Source: Asaia sp003994335 (GTDB taxonomy: Bacteria; Pseudomonadota; Alphaproteobacteria; Acetobacterales; Acetobacteraceae). From it: a stretch of DNA of 64,000 bases. The translations under genes and the position numbers were made by a program. The notes below the pieces were generated by a model that was given only the letters and a program-made list of their open reading frames with translations, was not told where the DNA came from and did not search any database. The DNA is taken from contig NZ_JBBCOR010000004.1 of the NCBI RefSeq assembly GCF_037151175.1, forward strand, positions 1 through 64,000, written 5' to 3'. Positions 49,596 to 58,941 of the stretch are shown one piece after another; position 1 is the first letter of the stretch, and each line of letters starts with the position of its first letter.

Positions 49596-52425
49596 TGTCT
49601 TCAGGCGCGGCTGGGCTTTCAGGGGGTTCAGGCGCGGAGTCGGATGTTGCGATGGCGTCGGATTCCTCGAGAGAGGTCTCAGCGTCATCAGCCTCGGTGC
49701 CTTCGGATTCGGCAACCGGGAAGATGCTGGTTACGCGCTCCTCTCCCCCGACGCGGAATAGGGTGACGCCGCTGGCCTGTCGGGCCATGACGCGCACCTG
49801 CGAAACGGGGACGCGGATGAGGCGGCCCACATCGGTGACCATCATGACGTCGGTGCCGTCGAGTGTGGGCAGGGTCGCAACGACCTCGCGACCGCGCTTG
49901 GGATTGGTGAGGGTCATGTTGGCAATGCCCTGGCCACCGCGACCGCTGACCCGATATTCGTATGCTGAGGAGCGGCGGCCGAAGCCGGCGTCAGTGACGG
50001 TGAGCAGGATCTCTTCCTGCGCGGCGAGCTCGTCGAAGCGTTCCTGAGTCAGATCGCCGGCATCGACGGCTTCATCGGCGTCGTCAGAGGCGATCTCCTC
50101 GATCTCCTCCTCGGTGCCTGCGGCATTGGCCGCAGCTTCCGCGCGTCGCTTGGCGTTGGCCGCACGCAGATAGGCGGAGCGTTCCTCGACGCTGGCGTCG
50201 ACATGGTTGAGGATGCAGAGCGAATTGACCTCATCGCCTGTGGCAAGACGGATACCGCGTACGCCCGAGCTGTCGCGTCCGGCGAAGACGCGCAGCGTAT
50301 CATCGGTGATCTGGAAGCGGATGGAGCGGGCCTTGCGCGTGGCCAGGAAGACGTCCTGACCCTCGCGGCAGGTGGCAACACCGACAAGGCTGTCGCCCTC
50401 ATCGAGCTTCATGGCGATCAGGCCGGAGGCGCGGATATTCTTAAAATCGCTCAGGCGATTGCGTCGGACATTGCCGCTGGCCGTCGCAAAGACGAGGTGC
50501 AGGTCTTCCCACTGCTCTTCTTCCTGCGGGAGAGCGAGAATGGCCGTGATCGAATCCGTGCCGAGGTCAGGCAGGAGATTGACCAAAGCGCGCCCTTTGG
50601 CGGTGGGTGAGGCCTCTGGCAGGCGCCAGACTTTCTCGCGATAGGCCTTGCCGCCCGAGGAGAAGAACATGACCCATTGATGGGTGTGGGCGTTGAAGCT
50701 GTTGACGATGACATCGTCACCACGCCGCCCTGCTGCCGTGCGGCCACGACCACCCCGGTTCTGGGCGCGGAAGATTTCAAGCGGGGTACGCTTGATGAAG
50801 CCGTCACGCGTGATGGTGACGACCATCTGGCCGGGTTCGATCAGGCTTTCATCCGACTGGTCGCCCAGTGCGTCCGAGATCTCGGTCATGCGCGGGGTGG
50901 CGATTTCGGCGCGGGCCAGGAGCAACTCGTGACGCATGACTTCCATGCGACGGACATGGCTGCCGATGATCTCAAGCAGTTCGTTGATCTTGGTGGCGAC
51001 CTCGCTCAGCTCGCCCTGGATCTTGTCACGTTCCAGTCCGGTCAGGCGCTGCAGACGCAGTTCCAGAATGCCACGGGCCTGAACTTCGGTCAGATGAACC
51101 TTGCCATCAATGATGACATTGCCCTCATCGTGGATCAACTCGATGAGCGGTTGCACGTCGGCGGCGTTCCAGGCGCGGGCCATGAGCGATTCGCGTGCAG
51201 TGGCGGCATCGGGGGCGCTTCGGATGAGCGCGATGACTTCATCGATATTGGCGACCGCGATGACGAGACCGACCAGCAGATGGCCGCGATCGCGCACCTT
51301 GTTCAGGTCAAAACGCGACCGGCGCAGGATGACATCTTCGCGGAAACGGATGAAGGCTTCCAGAACATCCTTGAGCCCCATGGTGCGGGGCTTGCCGTCA
51401 TCGAGGGCAAGGCAGTTGACGCTGAAGGAGGTCTGAAGCTGGGTGAAGCGATAGAGCTGGTTCAGCACGACTTCCGGGGTTGCGTCGCGCTTGAGCTCGA
51501 TCACGATACGCATGCCGGAGCGATCGCTCTCATCGCGTATGTCGGAAATACCCTCGATTTCCTTGGCACGAACGAGATCGGCGATCTTTTCCTGCAATGT
51601 CGCCTTGTTCACCTGATAGGGAATTTCGGTGACGATGATCGCCTGACGGTCCTTGCGGATATCCTCGATCTCGGCGCGCGCGCGCATGGGTACGGAACCG
51701 CGACCCGTTTCGAAAGCCTGGCGGATGCCGCGGCGGCCCATGATGATGCCGCCCGTAGGGAAATCCGGGCCGGGGATGATCTTCATCAGATCATCAAGGG
51801 TGGCTTCCGGGTTTTCGATCAGGGCGAGGGTCGCGTCGATGACTTCGCCGGGGTTGTGCGTTGGAATGTTGGTGGCCATGCCTACGGCTATGCCGGAGGC
51901 GCCATTGACCAGAAGATTAGGGAAGGCAGCGGGCAGAACCTTGGGTTCGCTCTCGCTTTCGTCGTAGTTCGGCTGGAAATCGACCGTATCTCGGTCGATG
52001 TCGTCGAGCAGGAAGGACGCCGATTTGGCCAGACGTGCTTCAGTATAACGCATGGCGGCCGGGCTGTCGCCGTCGACCGAGCCGAAATTGCCCTGACCAT
52101 CGATGAGACGGACGCGCATGGACCAGGACTGGGCCATACGCACCATGGCGTCATAGATCGAGCTGTCGCCATGGGGGTGGTATTTACCCATGACGTCACC
52201 GACCGCACGGGCCGATTTGCGATAGGGCTTGTCGGAGGTGAAGCCGCTCTCGCGCATGGCGTAGAGAATGCGGCGATGGACCGGCTTGAGGCCGTCACGC
52301 ACATCCGGCAGCGCACGCGACACAATGACCGACATGGCATAGGCGAGATAGGAGGAGCGCATTTCCTCCTCGATGGTCACCGGGATCTGGTCAGTCGGGG
52401 CGGCAGGCGGCGTCAGGTCGGTCAA
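49585..52425 (-). CDS. gyrA: DNA gyrase subunit A
   Basis: The product (946 aa) is the breakage-reunion subunit. Catalytic Tyr127 lies in AAMRYTEARL. The quinolone-determining region reads HPHGDSSIYDAMV, with Ser88 and Asp92 at the positions of E. coli Ser83 and Asp87, so it is wild type for resistance. C-terminal beta-pinwheel blades follow, including the GyrA-box-like RGGRGRTAAGRRGDD. An acidic Glu/Asp/Ala-rich tail (about 900-946) is longer than usual. A 630-codon frame on the opposite strand is spurious. Confidence 0.97.
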   Translation of the reverse strand: MTDLTPPAAPTDQIPVTIEEEMRSSYLAYAMSVIVSRALPDVRDGLKPVHRRILYAMRESGFTSDKPYRKSARAVGDVMGKYHPHGDSSIYDAMVRMAQSWSMRVRLIDGQGNFGSVDGDSPAAMRYTEARLAKSASFLLDDIDRDTVDFQPNYDESESEPKVLPAAFPNLLVNGASGIAVGMATNIPTHNPGEVIDATLALIENPEATLDDLMKIIPGPDFPTGGIIMGRRGIRQAFETGRGSVPMRARAEIEDIRKDRQAIIVTEIPYQVNKATLQEKIADLVRAKEIEGISDIRDESDRSGMRIVIELKRDATPEVVLNQLYRFTQLQTSFSVNCLALDDGKPRTMGLKDVLEAFIRFREDVILRRSRFDLNKVRDRGHLLVGLVIAVANIDEVIALIRSAPDAATARESLMARAWNAADVQPLIELIHDEGNVIIDGKVHLTEVQARGILELRLQRLTGLERDKIQGELSEVATKINELLEIIGSHVRRMEVMRHELLLARAEIATPRMTEISDALGDQSDESLIEPGQMVVTITRDGFIKRTPLEIFRAQNRGGRGRTAAGRRGDDVIVNSFNAHTHQWVMFFSSGGKAYREKVWRLPEASPTAKGRALVNLLPDLGTDSITAILALPQEEEQWEDLHLVFATASGNVRRNRLSDFKNIRASGLIAMKLDEGDSLVGVATCREGQDVFLATRKARSIRFQITDDTLRVFAGRDSSGVRGIRLATGDEVNSLCILNHVDASVEERSAYLRAANAKRRAEAAANAAGTEEEIEEIASDDADEAVDAGDLTQERFDELAAQEEILLTVTDAGFGRRSSAYEYRVSGRGGQGIANMTLTNPKRGREVVATLPTLDGTDVMMVTDVGRLIRVPVSQVRVMARQASGVTLFRVGGEERVTSIFPVAESEGTEADDAETSLEESDAIATSDSAPEPPESPAAPEDSAG

Positions 52426-52481
52426 GGCAGGTCCGTCTTGTTGCTGTGTCGGTCAGGGAGGAGAGAGTCGGACGAGGGGGC

Positions 52482-53027
52482 TCAGAACGGAATTTCGTCG
52501 TCCAGATCACCGCCCGGCGCATCCCAGCCACCGCCATTATTCCCGCCGGTGTTGCGCGCGGGGGGCTGATTCATGCCACCGCCGCCACTGCGAGCCGGGG
52601 CATTGCCGCCGCCATAGGAGCGTGATGGGCCGCTTTCATAGCCACCGCCCATGCCTCCACCGGACTCGCCGTCACGGTTGTTATCGAGCAGGGTGAGCTC
52701 GCCACGGAAACGGTCCAGAACGATCTCGGTCGTGTAGCGCTCCTGACCCGACTGGTCGGTCCATTTGCGGGTCTGGAGCTGGCCTTCGACATAGACCTTG
52801 CGGCCCTTGCGCAGGAAACGCTCGGCGACATCGGCCAGACGCTCATTGAAGATCACGACGCGGTGCCACTCGGTGCGCTCCTTGCGCTCGCCCGAGGCGC
52901 GGTCGTTCCAGCTTTCGGAAGTTGCGACGGTAAGGTTGACGATCTTGGCGCCGGACTGCGCATTCCGGGTCTCCGGGTCGCGGCCCAGATTTCCCACCAG
53001 AATGACCTTGTTCACACTTCCTGCCAT
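52482..53027 (-). CDS. ssb: Single-stranded DNA-binding protein
   Basis: The product (181 aa) has an OB-fold (MAGSVNKVILVGNLGRDPET, ERKERTEWHRVVIFNERLAD, KVYVEGQLQTRKWTDQSGQE), a Gly-rich disordered linker and the conserved acidic tip DLDDEIPF that recruits repair and replication partners. It lies 56 bases upstream of gyrA on the same strand and divergently from uvrA, a common arrangement in alphaproteobacteria. Confidence 0.96.
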   Translation of the reverse strand: MAGSVNKVILVGNLGRDPETRNAQSGAKIVNLTVATSESWNDRASGERKERTEWHRVVIFNERLADVAERFLRKGRKVYVEGQLQTRKWTDQSGQERYTTEIVLDRFRGELTLLDNNRDGESGGGMGGGYESGPSRSYGGGNAPARSGGGGMNQPPARNTGGNNGGGWDAPGGDLDDEIPF

Positions 53028-53205
53028 GGCGACCGACCTTACATACTGAAAAACACACCATCCTACCTCAGCAACGCGTCGCCGTCACGCCCGGGGCTTC
53101 GTCAGGCTCGACTTTAATCCTGTGACCGGCAATCTTACATAGGTCCTGAAACGTTCTCGTTTGCTGATCCCCTTCTCCTGTCCCTGTTCCTGACGCGTGG
53201 TGCTG

Positions 53206-56139
53206 ATGTCTGATCTGCCGTACAACCAGTCCATTCGTGTACGCGGTGCCCGTGTGCACAATCTGAAGAATATCGACGCCGATATTCCCAGGGACCAGCT
53301 GACGGTAATCACGGGGCTGTCGGGCTCCGGCAAGTCGTCTCTCGCTTTCGATACAATCTACGCCGAGGGGCAAAGGCGCTATGTCGAGAGCCTTTCAGCC
53401 TATGCGCGTCAGTTTCTGGAATTGATGGGTAAGCCCGATGTGGACTCCATCGAAGGGCTGTCACCTGCCATCTCGATCGAGCAGAAGACCACGTCGAAGA
53501 ACCCGCGTTCGACCGTAGGGACGATTACCGAGATCCATGACTATATGCGCTTGCTCTGGGCGCGGGCGGGCGTTCCCTACTCGCCGGCTACCGGCCTGCC
53601 CATCGAGGCGCAGACGGTGAGTCAGATGGTCGATCGTGTAATGACAATGGAAGAAGGGACGCGGCTGATGCTGCTGGCCCCCGTCATCCGTGATCGCAAG
53701 GGGGAGTACCGCAAGGAGCTGGCGGAGCTCCAGCGCAAGGGCTTCACAAGGGTGAAGGTCGATGGCGAAACGTATGAAATTGCTGAGGCACCCCATCTGA
53801 ACCGCAAGCTACGCCATACGGTGGAAGTTGTGGTCGATCGTGTCGTGGTCAAGCCGGGTATCGAGACCCGGCTGGCCGACAGCTTCGAAACCGCGCTGGG
53901 CCTGGCCGATGGCGTGGCCTATGCGGAGCAGGTGCGCCGTGCGGGAGAGGATGGCGAGAGCGAGCACATCGTCTTCTCGGCGAAGTTCGCCTGCCCGGTG
54001 AGCGGTTTCACGCTGGAGGAAATCGAGCCGCGTCTTTTTTCGTTCAATGCGCCGATGGGGGCCTGCCCGGTCTGCGACGGCATTGGCACCGAGACGCATT
54101 TTGACGCCCGTTTGATCGTGCCCGATGAAAGTCTCTCCCTCGCCGAGGGCGCTCTTGCGCCGTGGCGGGACGCCAAGACCCCTTGGTACGACCAGACGCT
54201 CGAGGCGATGGCGAAGCATTTCAGGGAAAAGATGACGACGCCCTGGAAAAAGCTGGGCGAGGCCTTTCGAAAGGCGCTGCTGGAGGGGAGCGAGGACTCG
54301 ATCCTGTTCACCTACAAGGATGGCAAGCGCGCTTACGAGCTGACAAAGCCGTTCGAAGGGGTCATGCGCAACCTTCAGCGCCGTCTGGCCGAGACGGACA
54401 GCATGTGGGTGCGTGAGGAAATGTCGCGCTACCAGTCTGACGTACCCTGTCATGCCTGTCATGGCGCGCGTCTCAAGCCTGAGGCGCTCTGCGTACGCAT
54501 CAACCATCTCAATATCGCCCAGGCCTCAGACCTGACGATCAGGCGCGCGCTCGACTGGTTTGGGGGGGTAGAAGCCTCTCTGACACCGCAGCGCGCTGAG
54601 ATTGCCCGGCGCATTCTGCGCGAGATTCTCGATCGCCTACGCTTTCTGGATGATGTGGGGCTCGATTATCTGACCTTGTCGCGCGGCTCTGCAACACTTT
54701 CAGGCGGGGAGAGCCAGCGCATTCGCCTGGCGAGTCAGATCGGATCCGGGCTGACGGGTGTGCTTTATGTACTCGACGAGCCTTCGATCGGGCTTCATCA
54801 ACGCGATAACGAGCGACTACTCGGAACGCTCGACCGGCTCAAGAAGCTGGGAAATACGGTGATCGTGGTCGAGCATGACGAGGACGCCATCCGAGCGGCG
54901 GACTGGCTGATCGATATGGGCCCCGGGGCAGGCGCGCTGGGCGGCACGGTGGTTGCGAGCGGTCGCCCGGAAGAGGTGGCGAAGAACGAGAACAGCATTA
55001 CGGGAGATTATCTTTCCGGCAGGCGCATGATCCCGGTGCCCGCAAAGCGACGACCCTATGACGCGGAGCGCATGCTCACTCTGGTGGGCGCAACGGGTAA
55101 TAATCTGCATGACGTGACCGCGCGTTTCCCGCTGGGCTGCTTCGTCGCGGTAACCGGTGTATCAGGAGGGGGTAAGTCGACCCTTGTCGTGGATACGCTC
55201 TACAAGGCCCTGTCTCGCGAGCTGATGGGCGCAAACCAATCTCCTTTGCCGTATCGGGCATTGGAGGGGCTGGAGCATCTCGACAAGATCATTGACATCG
55301 ATCAGTCCCCGATCGGGCGGACACCGCGTTCAAACCCGGCGACTTATACGGATTTGTTCACCCCGATACGCGACTGGTTTGCAGAGCTCCCCGAGGCCAA
55401 GGCGCGCGGCTACAAGCCGGGGCGCTTCTCGTTCAATGTCAAGGGCGGGCGATGCGAGGCCTGTCAGGGCGATGGCGTTCTCAAGATCGAGATGCATTTT
55501 CTGCCCGACGTGTTTGTGACCTGCGATACCTGCAAGGGGCAGCGCTACAATCGCGAGACGCTGGACGTGAAGTTCCGCGGCAAGTCGATTGCCGATGTGC
55601 TGGCCATGACGGTTGACGAGGCGCTTCCGTTTTTTCACGCGGTCCCGCGAATCCGCGACAGGCTGGCGATCCTCCAGCAAGTCGGGCTTGGTTATGTGAC
55701 CCTTGGTCAGCAGGCGACCACACTCTCAGGGGGGGAAGCCCAGCGTGTGAAGCTGTCGAAGGAGCTGGCACGGCGAGCGACTGGACGCACGCTCTATATC
55801 CTCGATGAGCCAACGACAGGGCTTCATACCGAGGATGTGCGCAAATTGCTGGACGTGCTGCATGCGCTGGTCGATCAAGGGAATACCGTTCTTGTGATCG
55901 AACATAATCTGGACGTGATCAAGACAGCGGACTGGCTCATTGATATCGGGCCGGAAGGGGGCGATGGTGGGGGCAGGATTGTCGCCGAGGGCCCACCTGA
56001 GGTTATCGCGGCGACCGCGGGGAGCCATACCGGGCGTTTCCTCGAACCGCTCCTCCCTTCCAGACCGGTGGCAGTCGAGACATCCGTCAAAAAGAAGAAG
56101 ACCACGGTAGTGGCTCGAAAAAAGGTGCGTGCGTCATGA
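53206..56139 (+). CDS. uvrA: Excinuclease ABC subunit A
   Basis: The product (977 aa from ATG 53206; GTG codons at 53197 and 53200 are alternatives) detects DNA damage for nucleotide excision repair. Two ABC ATPase modules have Walker A GLSGSGKSSLAF and GVSGGGKSTLVV and signatures TLSGGESQRIRLASQIG and TLSGGEAQRVKLSKELA. Zinc-finger Cys pairs occur at CPVCDG/CHACHG and CEACQG/CDTCKG. The Lys-rich end (KKKKTTVVARKKVRAS) overlaps the next gene by 4 nt. No convincing SOS box is seen in the gap shared with ssb. Confidence 0.97.
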   Translation: MSDLPYNQSIRVRGARVHNLKNIDADIPRDQLTVITGLSGSGKSSLAFDTIYAEGQRRYVESLSAYARQFLELMGKPDVDSIEGLSPAISIEQKTTSKNPRSTVGTITEIHDYMRLLWARAGVPYSPATGLPIEAQTVSQMVDRVMTMEEGTRLMLLAPVIRDRKGEYRKELAELQRKGFTRVKVDGETYEIAEAPHLNRKLRHTVEVVVDRVVVKPGIETRLADSFETALGLADGVAYAEQVRRAGEDGESEHIVFSAKFACPVSGFTLEEIEPRLFSFNAPMGACPVCDGIGTETHFDARLIVPDESLSLAEGALAPWRDAKTPWYDQTLEAMAKHFREKMTTPWKKLGEAFRKALLEGSEDSILFTYKDGKRAYELTKPFEGVMRNLQRRLAETDSMWVREEMSRYQSDVPCHACHGARLKPEALCVRINHLNIAQASDLTIRRALDWFGGVEASLTPQRAEIARRILREILDRLRFLDDVGLDYLTLSRGSATLSGGESQRIRLASQIGSGLTGVLYVLDEPSIGLHQRDNERLLGTLDRLKKLGNTVIVVEHDEDAIRAADWLIDMGPGAGALGGTVVASGRPEEVAKNENSITGDYLSGRRMIPVPAKRRPYDAERMLTLVGATGNNLHDVTARFPLGCFVAVTGVSGGGKSTLVVDTLYKALSRELMGANQSPLPYRALEGLEHLDKIIDIDQSPIGRTPRSNPATYTDLFTPIRDWFAELPEAKARGYKPGRFSFNVKGGRCEACQGDGVLKIEMHFLPDVFVTCDTCKGQRYNRETLDVKFRGKSIADVLAMTVDEALPFFHAVPRIRDRLAILQQVGLGYVTLGQQATTLSGGEAQRVKLSKELARRATGRTLYILDEPTTGLHTEDVRKLLDVLHALVDQGNTVLVIEHNLDVIKTADWLIDIGPEGGDGGGRIVAEGPPEVIAATAGSHTGRFLEPLLPSRPVAVETSVKKKKTTVVARKKVRAS

Positions 56140-57080
56140 CCATTCTAGTGCCGTTCTGTGGCCGGATCACTCCCAAGGAGAGGCAGGAGAGTCTGGAGTC
56201 GATCAATGCGGCCCTGAACAACATCCGTGTCTTGCCCTTCGAGGATCTGACGGATGGAGAGCGGCGGACGGCGCGTATGGCGGTTGTCGCCAATCCCGAT
56301 CCGGCTGATCTGGCCGATCTGCCTATGCTCGAGTGGGTGCAAAGCCTTTGGGCGGGTGTTGAACGTCTCGTCGAGGAAATGCCACGTCGTGGCGTGCGCA
56401 TCGTACGCATGACAGATCCGCAGCTTGCCCTGACCATGTCAGAGGCGGTTCTGGCCTGGACGCTCTATCTGCATCGGGACATGCCCGCTTATCGGGAGCA
56501 GCAGGAAAAGAAGCGCTGGCATCAGCAGCCCCTCGTGATGCCCGAGGATCGTCCCATTGGCATTCTGGGGATGGGGAATCTGGGTCGGGCAGCGGCGCAC
56601 AGGCTGAAGGAGAACGAGTTTCCGGTTATGGGATGGAGCCGTACTCCCTGGGCGCGTGCGGATATTCCGATGAAATACGGTCCCTCAGGTCTCGAGGCGA
56701 TCCTGCGCCAGAGCGCCATTGTTGTGGTTCTGCTTCCCCTGACACCCCAGACACGAGGCCTCCTCGATGATTGGCGCTTTGGCCAGATGCAGTCGGGGGC
56801 TTCGATCATCAATTTCGCTCGTGGGCCGATCATCGATCAGCAAGCACTGACCAGAGCCCTTGACCGGGGGCATCTGGGGCATGCCGTGCTGGACGTCTTC
56901 GAGCGCGAACCTCTACCCAAGGAAGACCCGCTCTGGTCTCATCCAAAGGTGACAATCCTGCCGCATATCACGGCACCAACCCAGACGGGGACGGCGTCCA
57001 ATCTGGCGGCACAGAACATCCAGGCTTTCTATGATCAGGGGCTCATTCCGGATTCCGTGAACCGGGAACTGGGCTACTAA
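56136..57080 (+). CDS. D-isomer 2-hydroxyacid dehydrogenase (glyoxylate/hydroxypyruvate reductase type)
   Basis: The product (314 aa) has an N-terminal substrate half and a Rossmann NAD(P) domain with GILGMGNLGRAAAHRL. The catalytic set is Arg in INFARGPIID, Glu in VFEREPLPKEDPLW and His in ILPHITAPTQ. The overall pattern fits the GhrA-like branch (YREQQEKKRWHQQP). It probably reduces glyoxylate or hydroxypyruvate. It is coupled to uvrA by ATGA, though the functional link is unclear. Confidence 0.85.
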   Translation: MTILVPFCGRITPKERQESLESINAALNNIRVLPFEDLTDGERRTARMAVVANPDPADLADLPMLEWVQSLWAGVERLVEEMPRRGVRIVRMTDPQLALTMSEAVLAWTLYLHRDMPAYREQQEKKRWHQQPLVMPEDRPIGILGMGNLGRAAAHRLKENEFPVMGWSRTPWARADIPMKYGPSGLEAILRQSAIVVVLLPLTPQTRGLLDDWRFGQMQSGASIINFARGPIIDQQALTRALDRGHLGHAVLDVFEREPLPKEDPLWSHPKVTILPHITAPTQTGTASNLAAQNIQAFYDQGLIPDSVNRELGY

Positions 57081-57294
57081 GGCTGCTGTCTAAATAGTGT
57101 GAGGGTCTGTCAGGTCAAAAGAGGCCGATTTTTCGGCGCTCGCTAGCCAAGCACGTTCATGGGCTTGCGTGCGGCATGTAAGACGGTTCCTGGAACACCG
57201 CCGGGTCGTTGAGGCTCGACCCGCCTAGGGCGCGGCGTCTCGCAGGTGCTGACGTTTTGAGGCCCGCTGACCGAACGAGATTCCGAAAAATATT
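57081..57294. other. Intergenic region without a clear gene
   Basis: About 214 bases follow the dehydrogenase. I see no ORF with a ribosome site. A stretch around 57205-57224 holds the short inverted repeat GGGTCGTTGAGGCTCGACCC. It may be part of a terminator, an RNA, or old mobile DNA. Confidence 0.3.
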
Positions 57295-57320
57295 CGCTGG
57301 CCCCCACAGAAAGGCCAGCG
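57295..57320 (-). terminator. Terminator of the RND efflux operon
   Basis: CGCTGGCC and GGCCAGCG form a perfect 8-bp stem with a 10-nt loop. On the minus strand it is followed by AATATTTTTCGG, a U-rich tract, 10 bases after the outer-membrane gene's stop. Confidence 0.8.
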
Positions 57321-57330
57321 ATACCGGGTT

Positions 57331-58941
57331 TTATTGCTCGCTCATGGGACGCAGCATCTTACCCGTTGCTGCAGCGGGGGCCTGAGGGGCGGCGCTGCTG
57401 AGATTTTCGAACTGCTCCGGATGCTGTGAGATATCCACGCCTCCGACAGGTTGCGGATGATGCAGGGCGTCATATTGCAGCGGGGTGATCGACAGCGTCT
57501 GGTCCATTGTCGGCAGGAGCTTGACGTTCCAGCCACCACCCAGCGAGCGGATGAGGCCGATATCTGCCTGATAGAGGCGCGTTGCGACCTCGATCTGATG
57601 GATGCGCGTTTCGAGCGTTTGTACCTGAGCAAAGATGGCTTCGAGATACGTGCCCACTCCGCCCTGATAGAGCGTCATGGTCATGTTCTGAGTAGCCAGC
57701 GTGGCATCCACCGCTTTCTCGAGAGTCCGGTTCTCCTGAGCGAGCCGGTTGGTGCGAGACAGCCCGTCTTCCACTTCGCGGAAGGAGTCCAGCACCTTGC
57801 TGCGGTAATTGTCGCGCGTCTCACGATAGGCCGACCAGGCATGCTGGAGCTCTGCGCGCCTTAGGCCACCCTCGAAGATGGGCAACTCGAAGGAAGCACC
57901 ATACGACCAGAGCGAATTTGCCAGATTGGCCAGATCGAAGCCATTCTGGGCAAAGCCACCACCGGCCTGCAACGAGACATGCGGATAGAACGCGGCGCGT
58001 GCAATACCGATTTCGCGATTGGCCTGGGCCATTTCGCGTTCGGCGCTGGCAATATCCGGGCGGCGCTGCAAAAGCTCTGATGGAACGCCAGCGGGGATGC
58101 TGGGCTGATGGAAGCCCATGATTTGCGTCGGGGCAATATGGAAAGAGGAGGGTGACGCGTTGGTCAGGATGGCGATCGCATGTTCCGTGACCTCGCGTGC
58201 GGCCTGGACGTCGAGTTCGGCGGCTTGGGTGGAATAGAGCTGTGCCTGCGCACGGGCGACATCAAGACGCGGTGCTGCCTGATTCAGCAACTGGTTCTGC
58301 GTGATCTGCAGGGCTTTCTGGTAGTAGCCGATCGACTGGTTATAGATGGCGATCTGAGCGTCATAGCCGCGCAACTGCACATAGTCGGAAGCGAGCTCCG
58401 CCTGAAGACTCAGCCGCGACATGGCGAAATCGGCCGCTTTTTCCTGAGCATATTGCTTTCTGGCGCGCACATGATTGCGTATGGCGGACCAGAAATCCGG
58501 CTCCCAGGAGGCAAGGCCGTGATATTCCTCATCCGTCTCCGTGATATTACCCTTGTATCGGAACAGACGGTCTTCGGACTGCTTGTTATCGAAGGCGCCT
58601 GCGCCGATGGCAAGATGAGGCAGGAGTTCCGAACGGGCCTGCACTACAAGGGCGCGGGCCTGGATGAAACGCTCCGCAGCAGCTTGTAGATCAGCGTTCG
58701 ACGTTGTGAGCGTGGCTTCCATCTGATTGAGGAGCGGGTCGTTCAGCAACGTCCACCAATTGGTGGGAAGGGTCGTATCGGCTGGCGTCGCGGTGGCGAA
58801 GGGACCCTGACCGTGCCAGCTGGCTGGCACGACGAAGGTGGGGGGCTTGTAGGTTGGCGCGAGGTCACAGGCTGAGAGGCCGAATGCCGTCAGAACCGTG
58901 CCGCAGGCCAGAACCAGCTTCTTGATCTTGTGTGTGCTCAT
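57331..58941 (-). CDS. RND efflux outer-membrane lipoprotein (NodT family)
   Basis: The product (536 aa) is the TolC-like exit duct. The export signal ends in lipobox LSAC with acylated Cys25 (GTVLTAFGLSAC). Two outer-membrane-factor repeats follow, with helical barrels (SNADLQAAAERFIQARALVV; AEREMAQANREIGIARAAFY) and the typical WWTLLNDPLL. The final 60 residues are Pro/Ala-rich. Last gene of a three-gene operon; overlaps the adaptor gene by 4 nt. Confidence 0.92.
   Translation of the reverse strand: MSTHKIKKLVLACGTVLTAFGLSACDLAPTYKPPTFVVPASWHGQGPFATATPADTTLPTNWWTLLNDPLLNQMEATLTTSNADLQAAAERFIQARALVVQARSELLPHLAIGAGAFDNKQSEDRLFRYKGNITETDEEYHGLASWEPDFWSAIRNHVRARKQYAQEKAADFAMSRLSLQAELASDYVQLRGYDAQIAIYNQSIGYYQKALQITQNQLLNQAAPRLDVARAQAQLYSTQAAELDVQAAREVTEHAIAILTNASPSSFHIAPTQIMGFHQPSIPAGVPSELLQRRPDIASAEREMAQANREIGIARAAFYPHVSLQAGGGFAQNGFDLANLANSLWSYGASFELPIFEGGLRRAELQHAWSAYRETRDNYRSKVLDSFREVEDGLSRTNRLAQENRTLEKAVDATLATQNMTMTLYQGGVGTYLEAIFAQVQTLETRIHQIEVATRLYQADIGLIRSLGGGWNVKLLPTMDQTLSITPLQYDALHHPQPVGGVDISQHPEQFENLSSAAPQAPAAATGKMLRPMSEQ

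Noticed and set aside
50677..52569. A 630-codon open frame antisense to gyrA
   Set aside because: Same reason: the sense strand is unmistakably GyrA over the whole span.
53028..53205. LexA (SOS) box in the ssb-uvrA gap
   Set aside because: GTTC elements occur, but not as the GTTC-n7-GTTC direct repeat used by alphaproteobacterial LexA.
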